From: Butyriboletus loyo
Taxonomy: Eukaryota; Basidiomycota; Agaricomycetes; Boletales; Boletaceae
Direction: 5' to 3'
DNA: 13,718 bases
Assembly: GCA_038093515.1 (NCBI GenBank)
Contig: JBBPSI010000409.1
Location: 1-13,718, forward strand
A program made the translations under genes and the position numbers. The notes beneath the pieces were generated by a model. It ran no database searches. It was not told where the DNA came from and saw only the letters and a list, made by a program, of their open reading frames with translations. Of the stretch, positions 1 through 9,430 are shown in pieces. How positions within the stretch are numbered: position 1 is the stretch's first letter; each line of letters opens with the position of its first letter.

Positions 1-329
1 GCCACTCAGGCCAAATTCTAACATGTCCGAAAGGGTCGGCGTCGAGTCGAGCATATCATGCGAAAGCTAACCTTTGTCTGTGAGCAGTCAAGTTGGATGT
101 CCTGAAAACAAATTTCTGAGTGTTTTGAATCTCAGAGCGTCCAAAATGAACAACCTCGCGACCATACCCGAGCTGCTTGAGGCGCTCGAAAATGCTGTAC
201 CAGATCGAAATAAAAATGACCACTGAAAAGAGGGGTCTCCAACCTTGTGGCTCGTGAGTCCTTCCCGACACATTTTCAGATCGTCTTGACGCTCTGCTGC
301 TGGCATGTCCCGCTGCCAGTATTCACATT
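1..329 (-). pseudogene. Decayed partial copy of the F-box-like gene (truncated by window edge)
   Basis: On the minus strand this stretch matches the middle of the plus-strand gene at 430-2710. It covers the end of one intron, the exon reading AAERQDDL, a second intron, the exon reading FERLKQLGYGREVV, and the start of the next intron and exon. Introns are matched as well as exons, so this is a DNA-level duplication and not a retrocopy. Small insertions of about 4 bp relative to the intact copy (near the REGLTSHK segment and near the TSNLTAHRQ segment) shift the frame, so I read it as a dead fragment. Its 5' part is missing, because homology stops at about 329. Its 3' part runs off the left edge, so a longer gene outside the window cannot be excluded. 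Confidence 0.6.
1..329 (-). repeat. Left arm of a 329-bp imperfect inverted repeat
   Basis: The reverse complement of this arm aligns along its whole length with 1364-1692, with scattered substitutions and several small indels. The inner boundary is at the sequence AATGTGAATACTGGCAG (reverse complement at 313-329). The outer boundary is the window edge, so the true arm may be longer. The arms are separated by about 1.03 kb that contains the 5' half of the F-box-like gene. Confidence 0.8.
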
Positions 330-429
330 CGCGAAAAGGGGTGTTTGGTGGCCTGCGTGTTCACATCAAGCAAAGTGAACGCCACCACCTTGAAGCACCC
401 CGGCTTTTTCACTCTCACCAACTCGTGCG

Positions 430-2710
430 ATGGTGCAGACGAGATCAGCTGTAAAGACAATCCAGTCAGGGCAACAACTCAGCAACGATGGAAAAGACAC
501 TATGATAATTCTTTACGAAATGGGGCTCCACCACTAGCCAAGAAACGTCGACGACAAGATGTGGTTGTTCCCAACAAGCAGCGTCGTGGAACGTCAAGTG
601 GACTATGCCAACTGAACCTCGACGTGCCATTCATGGTACACGCATTTTCTTCCCATTTTCTTCAGACTGTTCGCTGACGAACGGCATATTTTTAGATTTT
701 TGCATATACTCATTCTCTCGATCTCCTGAACCTTGCGCGCACGTGCAAATCACTGCGAGTTCTTTTGATGGTCAAATATTTGGCATTCATCTGGAGGTGC
801 GCACACCGCCAAGTCAAGGGCCTGCCTGACTGCCCAGTCGACTTGACCGAACCGGAGTACGCCAATTTCGTCCTTTACCCCCGTTGTCACATTCGTACAA
901 ACTCCACTTTCGGCCTGAGACCCTCTGAGATGTGGCACAGGGCTGTGGAAAACATGCAAAGGCTCTTTTATGGGCAATGTGCCGCAGGTATTGTTCAGAC
1001 TGCAGAGTTGAACGGTAACATTCCATGGATGCTTTACTGTAGACGTTGACTGTTAACAAACCAAATTAGGTTTCGCTGTCTTTCGATGTGTCCTGAGATC
1101 ATTTACAAGAACGATGTGTTGGCCGTAGCACACCTCACGGTTGAAAGAGGTATGTACCATAGTTATTCGAGACGTCACGCTGCTGGACCGCATCGCAGAA
1201 ATTGCACCGTGGGTCGACAGGGAGCGGATGGACGCGTTAATGGACGAGTATAAGCGCTCCTCCGACAAGGAGCAATTTTTAAGTGACAGACGGAGACAGC
1301 TTGTTATTTTACGTAGGGTTCGTTTGATATACTTTCTCTGTGTCACGTCTCTGATTGGTTTCAAATGTGAATACTGGCAGAGGACATGGCAGCAGAGCGC
1401 CAAGACGATTTGAGAATGCGTCGGGAAGAGCGAGCCACAAGGTTGGACATCCCTCTTTTCAGTGATCATTTTTATCTCGATCTGGTACAGCATTTTCGAA
1501 CGTCTCAAGCAGCTCGGGTATGGTCGCGAGGTTGTGCTTTTTGGACGTTCTGAGATTCAAAACACCCGGAAATCCCTTTCTAGGACATCCAAACTGCTCA
1601 CAGATAAAGGTTAGCTTTCATCCCATGAGATACGCTTAACTCGATGCCGATTCTTGATATGTTAGAATGGGACCGAATTTGGCTTGAGTGGCTTGGCACT
1701 ATGAATAATGTTCGATTTCGACGGTTAGAGAGCATTATTTACCGACAACGCCGACTTCTGTTTGCGTCTGAGTACACCGCCTACGTGACGTCTCCATCAC
1801 CGAACACGCCAACCTTCGACCTTCTTCCACACGTGGCTGACATCCCTCGTTTCCCTCCTTTTCGTAATCTCATCAGGGCCCCGGAAGGAGATCAAACGAA
1901 TCTTGGGCTATTTGATTCTGCGTTTGCACAGCTACATGCACTAATTGGCGAGTGGAGGAAGGAGCTGAACGCTGAACTTGCTGAACTTGCTGAACTTGCT
2001 GAACTGGTTTAGATTCCTTCTCATCTATCTATACAAGACACTTCGGGTGTGGCATCTGACAGCATTAAAACACGTACGGAATCGTCTCGAACAGTCACAG
2101 ACAAGTTACGCCTGGCCTGTGCATTGTTCTACCATGGAGGTTGGGAAGGCACTTTCAGTCATCCCGAGGTGCTCTCGATGGCCATGCGTCATCGTGGATA
2201 CCCAAGTTACAAAGACTTAGGTGACTCGGAACGCACTGAGTCGATTAGTGCCCGAATTGGCATTTTTTTTTATGGAGGCAGCTCGGTATATCGACCATGC
2301 ATGCGGGCTGGATCGAAACGTGGCCACGGTGAGGGATATGGACCGCCGGAATGCTCGAATAAAATGCACGTGTTGCCAGAATCCGCAAGTCAGTAGTTGG
2401 AGGGATGCGGTGTGTCTTCCTCTTCGTTAAATGGAATGATCCGTGAGACGGAGCGTTACGTGGTTATGCTAAACGATAGCTGCGGCATGTTCATATCAAC
2501 CGTACGACCGGCGGGTCATTGCTGCTTCCTGAGTCTCCACGATGGCAGATTGTCAGTGATGAACACATGGGTGCAATCCAGGCAGCCGACTCGGAGTTGT
2601 CCGCCGAGAAGAAACCACCTTCGCAGTGGACGCGATGCTTGTTATGCCTGCCTTGTGTAGGGGATGGGATGTTGTATCAGGAGACCATGAGTCACCTCAA
2701 GCGCCTGTGA
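430..2710 (+). CDS. F-box-like protein of a basidiomycete-specific family, 13-exon model, about 522 aa
   Basis: I read exons 430-450, 543-635, 696-931, 988-1014, 1070-1149, 1199-1312, 1381-1441, 1491-1609, 1666-2006, 2106-2205, 2249-2409, 2448-2501 and 2549-2710. All phases agree and the stop is TGA. The start MVQTRSA is followed by a basic KRRR stretch. An F-box-like segment follows (LNLDVPFMIFAYTHSLDLL, then NLARTCKSLRVLLM), then FIWRCAHRQVKGLPDCP and a Cys-rich part (YCSDC). The middle has FERLKQLGYG and SKLLTDKEWDRIW. The C-terminus has HACGLDRNVATVRDMD, a CTCC motif and a final WTRCLLCLPC with a late SHLKRL. Such proteins usually act as substrate receptors of SCF ubiquitin ligases, which is inference here. 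Weak points are the 5' intron (451-542), the 56-bp intron at 932-987 with donor GTGGCA, the long intron 2007-2105 with an AAG acceptor, and the 38-bp intron 2410-2447, which removes sequence next to WRDAV. If any of these is wrong, the gene is frameshifted and may be a pseudogene. Confidence 0.6.
1364..1692 (+). repeat. Right arm of the 329-bp imperfect inverted repeat
   Basis: This is the partner of the minus-strand arm at 1-329. It lies inside the F-box-like gene, covering the end of the intron at 1313-1380, the exon 1381-1441, the intron 1442-1490, the exon 1491-1609, the intron 1610-1665 and the first bases of the next exon. Here the reading frame stays open through the splice junctions, whereas the left arm is frameshifted. 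The right arm is therefore the better-preserved copy. Confidence 0.8.
1971..2006 (+). repeat. 9-bp minisatellite coding for Ala-Glu-Leu, four units
   Basis: Four head-to-tail copies of GCTGAACTT (the last ends in G) encode Ala-Glu-Leu repeats in the F-box-like gene. The array ends directly at the presumed splice donor GTTTAG at 2007. Unit length is a multiple of three, so gain or loss of units would not shift the frame. Confidence 0.9.
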
Positions 2711-3246
2711 GCTTTTGCATCGTTGCTCTATCTACCTGGTTCTCATCGTGACAAATATGAACATAGCCATAATATCGAAAAAGGTGACCTCAAACGAGGT
2801 GTACACTGGAGATTTTTGGGCATGCACCCCGGATAATGCCAGGTCTCCGGCAGATGTGGATCGAACTACAAATAGATAGGTAACATACGGAGTGGGCAAA
2901 GAATATACGTGAAATGTGGGCCCGAGAGTAATATACTTGTGCAGCGAGGACAAGATCTCGTCAGTAAAGTAATTCACGCATGGAGCGAGGGGGATTGTAA
3001 AATAAGGCTCACACAGTTTCATCCAACGTAACCTTCAGTCGGATATATTATAAATGTAACAACACCACCAACTAAAATTCTACGATGTGCAGTCGATAGA
3101 GAATACAGAATAGTGGAACAACGCTGAGAGCGAAACGACCCATGTATCTCACCGGAGGAGACATGAGTAGATGTTGGACCAGAAAGCAAATAAACCATCA
3201 TTCATAGGGATCTCCAGTTCAGGTATGTAGGATAAATCTAAGCTAC
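2711..3246. other. Intergenic stretch without recognised genes
   Basis: This is the convergent 3' space between the F-box-like gene and the minus-strand zinc-finger remnant. Open frames here are short; the longest is a 96-codon minus-strand frame at 2732-3022. It has no motif I recognise and no supporting splice structure. No repeat or RNA gene was seen. Confidence 0.5.
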
Positions 3247-4583
3247 CTAAGTATGAGAGGGGGAACCCGTGCCTCCATTGTATGCATGGCCCGACGAGGG
3301 GAGCACGGCTCCCCCATCTGTCCCACCATTCCTGCTGGCAGTTTTAAGTGCACCAACCTTCCAATCAGCGGATGTGCCCATAGTTCTAGGGGGGTCAAGT
3401 TGACATATGAAGAACCAGTCCTAACCACCCCTCGGCCCACCGAAGTTGAACGATTGCCGTGAATCTCGTGTGGTATTTGACACCAGGTCGTCTGAATGTG
3501 CAAGTTCCGGGAGAACAATGAACATCAAGTTCTGTCACAAACGAGTAACAGATCACACCTGAATTTAGTTAGAGCGTACGCCTGCAACCCAGATGCACTT
3601 CTCGCAAATGGCGCACGATGCTTTCACGGTTCATCATATCATTGTCTCCTCTAATTCGGCATCTCCACCATCTGCACGCCATGCGATCGCTATGTGTCAT
3701 GTTCTCGACACCATGAGTGGTGAGTTGGAACACTTTCCCACGTGATCTGTTCCGCACACACAATACCATCCTCCTTCATCCACTGGCAGATGTGTAATAC
3801 CACCTGTTTAGGCGAGACCGCTTGGACAGGCAACGAGGTTGTCCGAGTTGGGTGGTAACGGAGCAGCCCCTCCGAGGGTTTCGACGTGGCAATCTTTCCA
3901 GGGAGGAGCGAGGAACCATGGGTTGAAACACCGAATCAGAAGGGACAGAGAAAGAACTCGGCGTCGCGCTGGAAATGCCTGGTTGAATTTGTCGATAGGT
4001 TGTTCCAATATCGGAGTTAAATAACCAGGCTTGATCGAAAAACAAACGTCGGAGAGCCATTCTATTGGGGCGACGCTGTGCTCCTTGCTTGAGGGATATG
4101 ATTTAGGTGGGAGTAGAATACGTCATCGGCAGGTGAAGAACCGGTTACTACCTATTCGAGTGATATGGCACTTAAGCAGGCGACGCAAGCACCAGACTAG
4201 AGGTTTTTGCTCGCAGGATACGAGTATTCTTGAAAATGTTGTATATCGAGGAACGGCCAGAGTCTTGGGGGTAAAAAAAACAGTGGGTAGCTTGGAGCTG
4301 AATGGGGATCAGCTTGGAGAGGCCAACCATGGACTTCAAAGGGAGTGTGCGCGTCGGGATCTGGGGACGCGGCTGCGAAAGTTGCCGGATGACGTTCGTC
4401 AAGAGCGGGGTAAATAGAAGAGGGGGTGTGAGGCAACGAGAAGCTCGGTTCAGGGTCCGGGAGAGGTCTATTGTACCCTATCAATTAAGGCAAGTAGGTG
4501 TCAGTCTCATACTCAGTGTAAGAGCTGCTCGGGAGAGGTCGCGAAAACTGAGTTCAGGTAAGGAAAATCCCCCCAGGGTTCAT
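3247..4583 (-). pseudogene. Decayed gene for a three-finger C2H2-type zinc-finger protein
   Basis: The 3' part reads well. Exon 4060-3860 begins with ATG in a good context (A at -3, G at +4) and is Ser/Pro-rich (PSSFSVPSDSVFQPMVP). An intron at 3859-3804 leads to a finger-like module (ICQWMKEDGIVCAEQITW, then a His), then a second module CRWWRC with RHLREVH (C-x4-C-x16-H-x4-H). An intron at 3579-3532 leads to a third module (CSPGTCTF, later YHTRF). An intron at 3428-3386 leads to a Gly/Ser-rich tail ending at TAG 3249-3247. Phases agree except for one frameshift at about 3713-3728 between finger modules one and two, equal to one extra or two missing bases. Further upstream a Pro/Ser-rich frame starts at ATG 4583 and reads on to 4197, but it is broken by TGA at 4556-4554 and TAA at 4487-4485. 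Both sides of these stops look coding (QFSRPLPSSSYTEYETD; NRPLPDPEPSFSLP). Such fingers usually bind DNA in the nucleus, but the target is unknown. The N-terminal part could be a separate broken gene. Confidence 0.55.
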
Positions 4584-5768
4584 CTCGGGAACTAAATGTT
4601 ATAATGAGCTGGGATCAACGAGAGGCATCCACACCAGTCTCACCAGAAATCACCGTCCACAATATTGAAGCTACCTGAAGTGGGTAACATGATCGAGGTT
4701 TCACGCAGACTTGCGGTTCCACTGGAGAACAGAGGCGGGGGAGAGGAGATCCTGCTTTATCTTTGCGCAACAGCAACGGCCAACCTCATGGCGGCCTTCA
4801 AAAAAAACGTTGAGTCCGACCGCCAACTGGAAGGTTGCCAATATACGATCGGAAATTCAGATATTGGCGCAGCTAGCCAGCTGTTGGAGTGAGTGGCGGG
4901 TCGGCACATCAACGGCTGGGAATGGAATACCCCACCTGGCCTGATGGACACTTCCTTGTTCGCCTTGTGCTCTGCGGCGGGAAACCTACGGCAACCCCGA
5001 CAAGGAGTTGATTCATATCATTCTATTTTCCAGTGGACACGGCTCCGTTCCCAGGGAGCCTCGATGCCAGGTGGTCGTGGTAACTAGCCACTCCTGTACT
5101 AGCAGGCGATGACCTAGCACTGTACTGCTTACCACGTTGCTGCTATGCAACTACTCAGAATGGAATCTATCAAATCTAGAATATTCGGAGTTGCGGGATT
5201 GGATGGGCGGAAGTAAATCGCTTGTTCCGCGGCGTCTGGTTTCTTGGATGGTACATTGGCCGAAGTTGGCGAGTCTCATTGGCTTTTCCTGCGCTATGTA
5301 GTATGCGGGCTCATGACCTGTGAGGGAACACGAACTAGATAGCTGGACAAGTAACTCCTACTAGTACTAATCAGTACGAGTCAAGTAGTGGGCATAGAGT
5401 TATAGTTTACCTCCAGTCTCGGACTCGAATTTGTATGAGTGATGCATGTCGCAGTAGTACCTTGTAGATACCGTGCCGATGTGGATCATGAAGTATAATT
5501 GAAACTCCGTCTCTTCCTATGAGCAATATGCATTTCTCGTCGGCCATATTAAATCACTACATTCACTCACAGGTAACTGCGGGTACGTGTCACTCATGAA
5601 GGTCGTAGTTTATGCATATGTAATATCATATCCAGAGGTCCTGCGGTAGATACATGGCCGATTCTTCGAAGGATCATTTGAAACGTCCAGAACCCTGGAC
5701 CCGCCAACTGACGAAGTCGTAGCTCATGAGCATCAAAGGACGCACCGACATTTAACCTCGGCTCACCG
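4584..5768. other. Intergenic stretch, 1.2 kb, no recognised gene
   Basis: The longest open frames here are 77 codons or fewer, overlap each other on both strands, and carry no motif I recognise. No tRNA, tandem array or long terminal repeat was seen. The left part lies upstream of the zinc-finger remnant and may hold its old promoter. The right part is the 3' flank of GTPase-like gene A. Confidence 0.45.
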
Positions 5769-6868
5769 TCAGTCTCGTCTCAAGGAAAAGAAACGGAGAA
5801 GACTCCTCAACCGTGGTAACTTCAGCTCCTCCATTTCACGCAACTTGCCGTCAATCTGCGTCCGCAAACCATCATACTCTGTCTGAAGATCCTCCAATAG
5901 GCTTGGCTCCGAAGTTATCTTCCTTTCCTTGTCGAGTCTCCGTAGGAGCTCCGTTTGTCTCTCGACCAGCTGCTCCAGTTGAGAATATAGTTGTTGCCCA
6001 GCAGCTGTTTCCTTTAGTTCCATCTTCAGATCGGCCATCTCTTTTTGTAGCTGCACCTTGCGGGAGCCCTCCTGAGTGAGGATACGTTGAATAACCCTCT
6101 TAGAGGAGTCATCGTCACTCCTGCAGATAGCTATCTGGGCTCCATGAGTAATCATCGTCTTCCAGTAATCCCTCTCGAGCTCATTCAACCTTCCCTCGCC
6201 GACCTTCGTGTCAACTTCATCCCACATAGTCGTAGTGAGGTAAACCTTCCCTAGAGCGTCTCTTCCGCACAGCTTTCGAAATACTCGGAGGTTCTTCAGC
6301 GGCGTACCCGCCATGCGATTGTCCGTTATCCGATGAAGATACAAAATCCCAGAGAGAAGTTTGTTCTTGTGGTAACTGTGAGGATGAGAGTGTGGGCGAG
6401 AAACGCGAACTACTAAACATCATACATTACCTCGAGGTGAGCCATTCAGAAATCATGGTCAGAATGTCAAGATCGGATTTAAACGTGTCGTCGAAGCCCG
6501 GTGTATCCACCAGGACTACATGGTTTCCAGTCTCCTGGTCCAAGAATCTGATAGCATGGACCTGACTTGTAAACGATTTCAACGCATGGCCTACGCCCCG
6601 AGTGTCACATCCGCTTGCGCGGCGTATGAACTGACGATATATGAGTGAACAGATTCCACTACTTGTGTTCGCCTCACCGTACTCTTTCCAGAACCTGTTG
6701 GACCCATGACACTTGGGAACATCACATTAAACATTTCACTGTAGAGATTTTTATCACGTACGCTATCACAATATCATCAGGTCTAAGGTCCTCTATATCC
6801 AACATCGCAGCAGGGTTTTCTGTTTCGACGGATGACAGAGTCGGTACCCATGCTGGGACATTTTGCAT
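5769..6868 (-). CDS. GTPase-like gene A: G-domain protein with C-terminal coiled coil, 315 aa
   Basis: Exons are 6868-6762, 6711-6678, 6630-6431 and 6375-5769, with introns of 50, 47 and 55 bp. Phases agree and the total is 948 nt. The start ATG is the first one after an upstream in-frame TAA. The protein shows the P-loop GPTGSGKST (residues 39-47), the G3-type motif DTPGFDD (89-95), the family signature LYLHRITDNRMAGTPLKNL, and TTMWD (162-166) where G4 is expected. This matches fungal G-domain proteins that share a P-loop fold with AIG1/GIMAP and septin-like GTPases. Residues 218-300 are rich in Glu, Lys, Leu and Gln in a heptad-like pattern (probable coiled coil). The end LRSLLRFFSLRR is basic and amphipathic and could touch membranes. 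The gene looks intact. It is divergent to gene B. The substrate is presumably GTP; the biological role is unknown. Confidence 0.88.
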
Positions 6869-7684
6869 CGACCCTATTCTTGCAGTGAATCTCTGTCGGA
6901 GGAGTTAGACTCTGACGAGAATGGTGAGTGACGGAAATACGTTGTTTACTCTCCGAAACTTGAACCACGCCATTGCACCTTTGTCTGTAATTAATACTAA
7001 TGGAAAACGGGGGTCGATGAGAGTGTCAATTTTACATTGCGAAGGGCTCACGATAGACTATTCCTTTGTCTGTGGGTGGCTACCAGAGTATAAGACAGGC
7101 GGAATGGTTCCAGGGCAGAGATAGGAATGACAGACGGATGTAGTGTGGGACACATCCCTCTACTGCGTACCTTGTGGGTTGATGGCGCGTTTTCGTGAGG
7201 AGAGATGATAACGGAAATTAGAATAGCGCCGGCAGAGCCATCCTGAGATCAGGACGTAGTAACAGCCCTGAAAAGGCGTGGTAAGTGGCATCAAGGTAGA
7301 CATGAGGCTGCCTCGAGTGGTTCATAACTCATATCGATCCGCAGCCCCGGCGCAATAACTGATTCATGTTTGATGTAGTAGGTCCCAAATCCTTGATATT
7401 TTGAAAGTTCCAAGAACCAGAGTTGACCTACCACTCATCGACATTGTCAGACGAAATAATCATATGCCCGGCGTGAAAGTAAAAATAAAAACAAACCTAT
7501 TCTATTTCATAAATCCTACATCCCCCAAAACACTAAATCCCGGTGTATTAGTCTACGTACTATAGCACACTAACACGTGGGCCGTCGTGTTGTTACGACT
7601 GGAAGTGGGCACTGGGGAATGATACATTGATAATCAGCATTTTGATGATTACCAAGACAGTGTTATGTGTCTATAACCGAGAAA

Positions 7685-7706
7685 ACAAACGGGCGGTGCC
7701 GTTTGT
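7685..7706. repeat. Perfect inverted repeat, 8-bp arms with 6-nt spacer
   Basis: Arms ACAAACGG and CCGTTTGT flank GCGGTG, about 225 bp upstream of the gene B start. It could be a binding site for a dimeric regulator or a chance hairpin. Confidence 0.6.
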
Positions 7707-7723
7707 CGCGTTTGTTAGGTTCT

Positions 7724-7738
7724 CTGGGAGAATCCCAG
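7724..7738. repeat. Perfect inverted repeat, 6-bp arms with 3-nt spacer
   Basis: CTGGGA-GAA-TCCCAG lies 17 bp after the inverted repeat at 7685-7706 and about 190 bp upstream of gene B. The pairing is perfect, but the arms are short enough for chance. Confidence 0.5.
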
Positions 7739-7845
7739 GGTTCAAACGTTCACTCACCGTGCTGAGTAACAATATTGAGTTGACGGGATAGCCCAACGCA
7801 AGAACGTGTACAACTACTAGCAGCACCATGTGACGACCACGCAAT

Positions 7846-7893
7846 CTCATCCTTCCATCCCTCCTTTCCCCCCGCTTTCTACTCCTTTTCCAG
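7846..7893 (+). promoter_or_regulatory. Pyrimidine-rich tract upstream of gene B
   Basis: About 48 bp of almost pure C and T end in TTTTCCAG, 36 bp before the gene B start codon. CT-rich tracts near the transcription start are common in fungal promoters. The end also resembles a polypyrimidine tract with a splice acceptor, so a 5' UTR intron is an alternative. Confidence 0.45.
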
Positions 7894-7929
7894 TGTGCAT
7901 CCTTGTGACGGCGTGAAGATTTAGACAAC

Positions 7930-8814
7930 ATGGCGTCCTGGTGGTCGAGTTGGTTCAAGCGCGGACCCAAAATAACATTGGAACTGACAGCCGATGATAT
8001 AGTAGTATTGTGTGTTTTTGCAAGGTATTCAGTCTTATTCCATACTTACTTGCGCTTTGTCATTCAGTGTGGTGGGCCCTTCTGGAGGCGGAAAGACTTG
8101 GGTACAACCTTCTTCTTTGTACTATGGTTGAACGTTGAGCTTCAATGTCGATGCCCTCGCAGTTCGTAGAAGCAGTGACAAACAGCGGTTACTTCGAAGT
8201 TAGCACAAATCTCAAACCCAGCACGAAGGAAGTGCAGGCAGTCAAATGCGAACTTACAGATGACGCAAAGAATGAATTGCAGTGGGCCTCAGAAGGACAC
8301 AAGAACATCGTCTTCGTAGACACGCCATCCCTTCTCAATGGCGCTCAAAATGAAAAAAAGGCGGAGAAGAATACGCGGCGTTGGTTGATAGCGTCAAAGT
8401 AAGACTATCTTGGCCCCTTGGACGTGAGCACAACCGACAGCTTGCCTGTTCAGATCCAAGTCTACCCTTGGCGGGATCATATATATCGATGATGTTGCAC
8501 ACATCCGTGATCGCGAAAATACCCCCATTCGAGAGTACTTGAAATGTTTCGCCAGAACCTTTCCGAGTCCGCAGGAGTTCAAGTCCCCTCCCCTGCGATT
8601 ACGTGGCGCCCTCAGTTACAACCCTGGGAAGGACAGGCTCGATGAAGAGAAGATTAAATCTCGTGTGGAAATATTCGGGCAGCGCCTCGGTGCAGTGGAC
8701 TCGGTCCGGTTTGAGGGGCGCAGAAATTCAGAATGGGATACTTCCTCCGATGTTGAATGTTTACGAGGGGAGAGACAAGCTTGGAAGGTTGTAGTGGGCC
8801 TTTTCTCCGAATGA
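7930..8814 (+). CDS. GTPase-like gene B: short variant G-domain protein, 236 aa
   Basis: Exons are 7930-8009, 8068-8101, 8163-8398 and 8454-8814, with introns of 58, 61 and 55 bp. Phases agree and the total is 711 nt. The start MASWWSSWFKRG is followed by DDIVVF and the P-loop GPSGGGKTW (residues 30-38). FVDTPS (DTPS at 91-94) sits at the G3 position, with Ser where the family has Gly. GIIYIDD replaces the LYLHR motif, and ALSYNPGKD stands where A and D have TTMWD. The end RQAWKVVVGLFSE aligns with the SAWEII helix of gene D, after which the protein stops, so it has no coiled coil or effector tail. It is in tandem with gene C, its closest paralogue here. Nucleotide binding is plausible. Hydrolysis is doubtful because the G3 Gly is lost and no normal G4 is visible. 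Confidence 0.85.
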
Positions 8815-9065
8815 CCAGTGGGAATAAACAACAGTACTGCACAAATGTGCATCAGTTTAACCTTGATTCGGAACACGATGTCCACATACCTACATTGTAT
8901 GGTAATAACCTATGAAATGCACTAGTACGAGTTGCTACTCGACACTCTTTGGAGGTCGCGGCGGATGGCAGAAGCAAAGGGATCTACGGCGTATGTGGGT
9001 ATGACGGTAGGCTACTGTAAGACGACTAAGTTGCGAACAGTCACATGTCACGGGCAAAAGCGGGC

Positions 9066-9081
9066 ACCATGATATCATGGT
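9066..9081. repeat. 16-bp perfect palindrome
   Basis: ACCATGATATCATGGT is its own reverse complement with no spacer. It shares the central GATATC with half of the longer palindrome at 9431-9452. Possible regulator site; chance is not excluded. Confidence 0.6.
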
Positions 9082-9430
9082 CATAAGCCACACCCTCCTG
9101 TCAGGAATTCCGGATACAGCTAGTCTGGCTCTTTGACCGGGAACTGAAGATCGAGGGCATAGACAGCGTAGGAAGAGCGGAAGGGTCCTGCAAAGGTCGC
9201 TCACACGACTTCCATGAGGCGAGAACGATAAGTTTTGATAGCTCGAACCCCCGACTGATCAGCACAGCGAACCGCAGGGGGTGGATCAAGAAATCCTGAG
9301 AAATTGTGCGACGCAAATATCGACGAGATTTTCTAGTGGGCAAATTATTACACGCTCGGCGACTTGTCGTGGTCGGACCTTGGCCTTATCTCCTGATATG
9401 AGCTTTTAAGCACGCAAATGGGGAAAGAGT

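Larger units (their letters stand above)
6869..7929. promoter_or_regulatory. Divergent intergenic region between GTPase-like genes A and B
   Basis: This 1061-bp spacer separates the start codons of A (minus) and B (plus), so it must hold both promoters. I see no convincing gene in it. The B-proximal side has two short perfect inverted repeats (7685-7706 and 7724-7738) and a pyrimidine-rich tract at 7846-7893. No clear TATA box was identified. Shared regulation of A and B is possible but not shown. Confidence 0.5.

Noticed and set aside
2261..2270. Run of nine T as a frameshift in the F-box-like gene
   Set aside because: A 43-bp intron at 2206-2248 with good phase leads into the correct frame before the T run, so no frameshift is needed.
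2732..3022. 96-codon minus-strand open frame between the F-box-like gene and the zinc-finger remnant
   Set aside because: No family resemblance, no consistent introns, and a hydrophobic mix expected from AT-rich non-coding DNA.
4031..4417. 128-codon plus-strand open frame
   Set aside because: It lies antisense to the zinc-finger remnant, which has better coding signal on the minus strand, and its own product shows no motif.
5040..5065. Small hairpin GGCTCC...GGAGCC as terminator or regulatory RNA
   Set aside because: Six-bp arms with a loop are common by chance, and there is no adjacent gene or T-run that would give it a role in a eukaryotic genome.
7671..7970. 99-codon minus-strand open frame over the gene B start
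   Set aside because: It overlaps the CT tract and the first exon of gene B, has low-complexity basic content from the complementary strand, and no supported splice structure.
9225..9260. Possible tRNA T-arm on the minus strand (GGGGGTTCGAGCTATC)
   Set aside because: The flanking bases do not pair as a T stem, and no acceptor or anticodon arm could be found around it.
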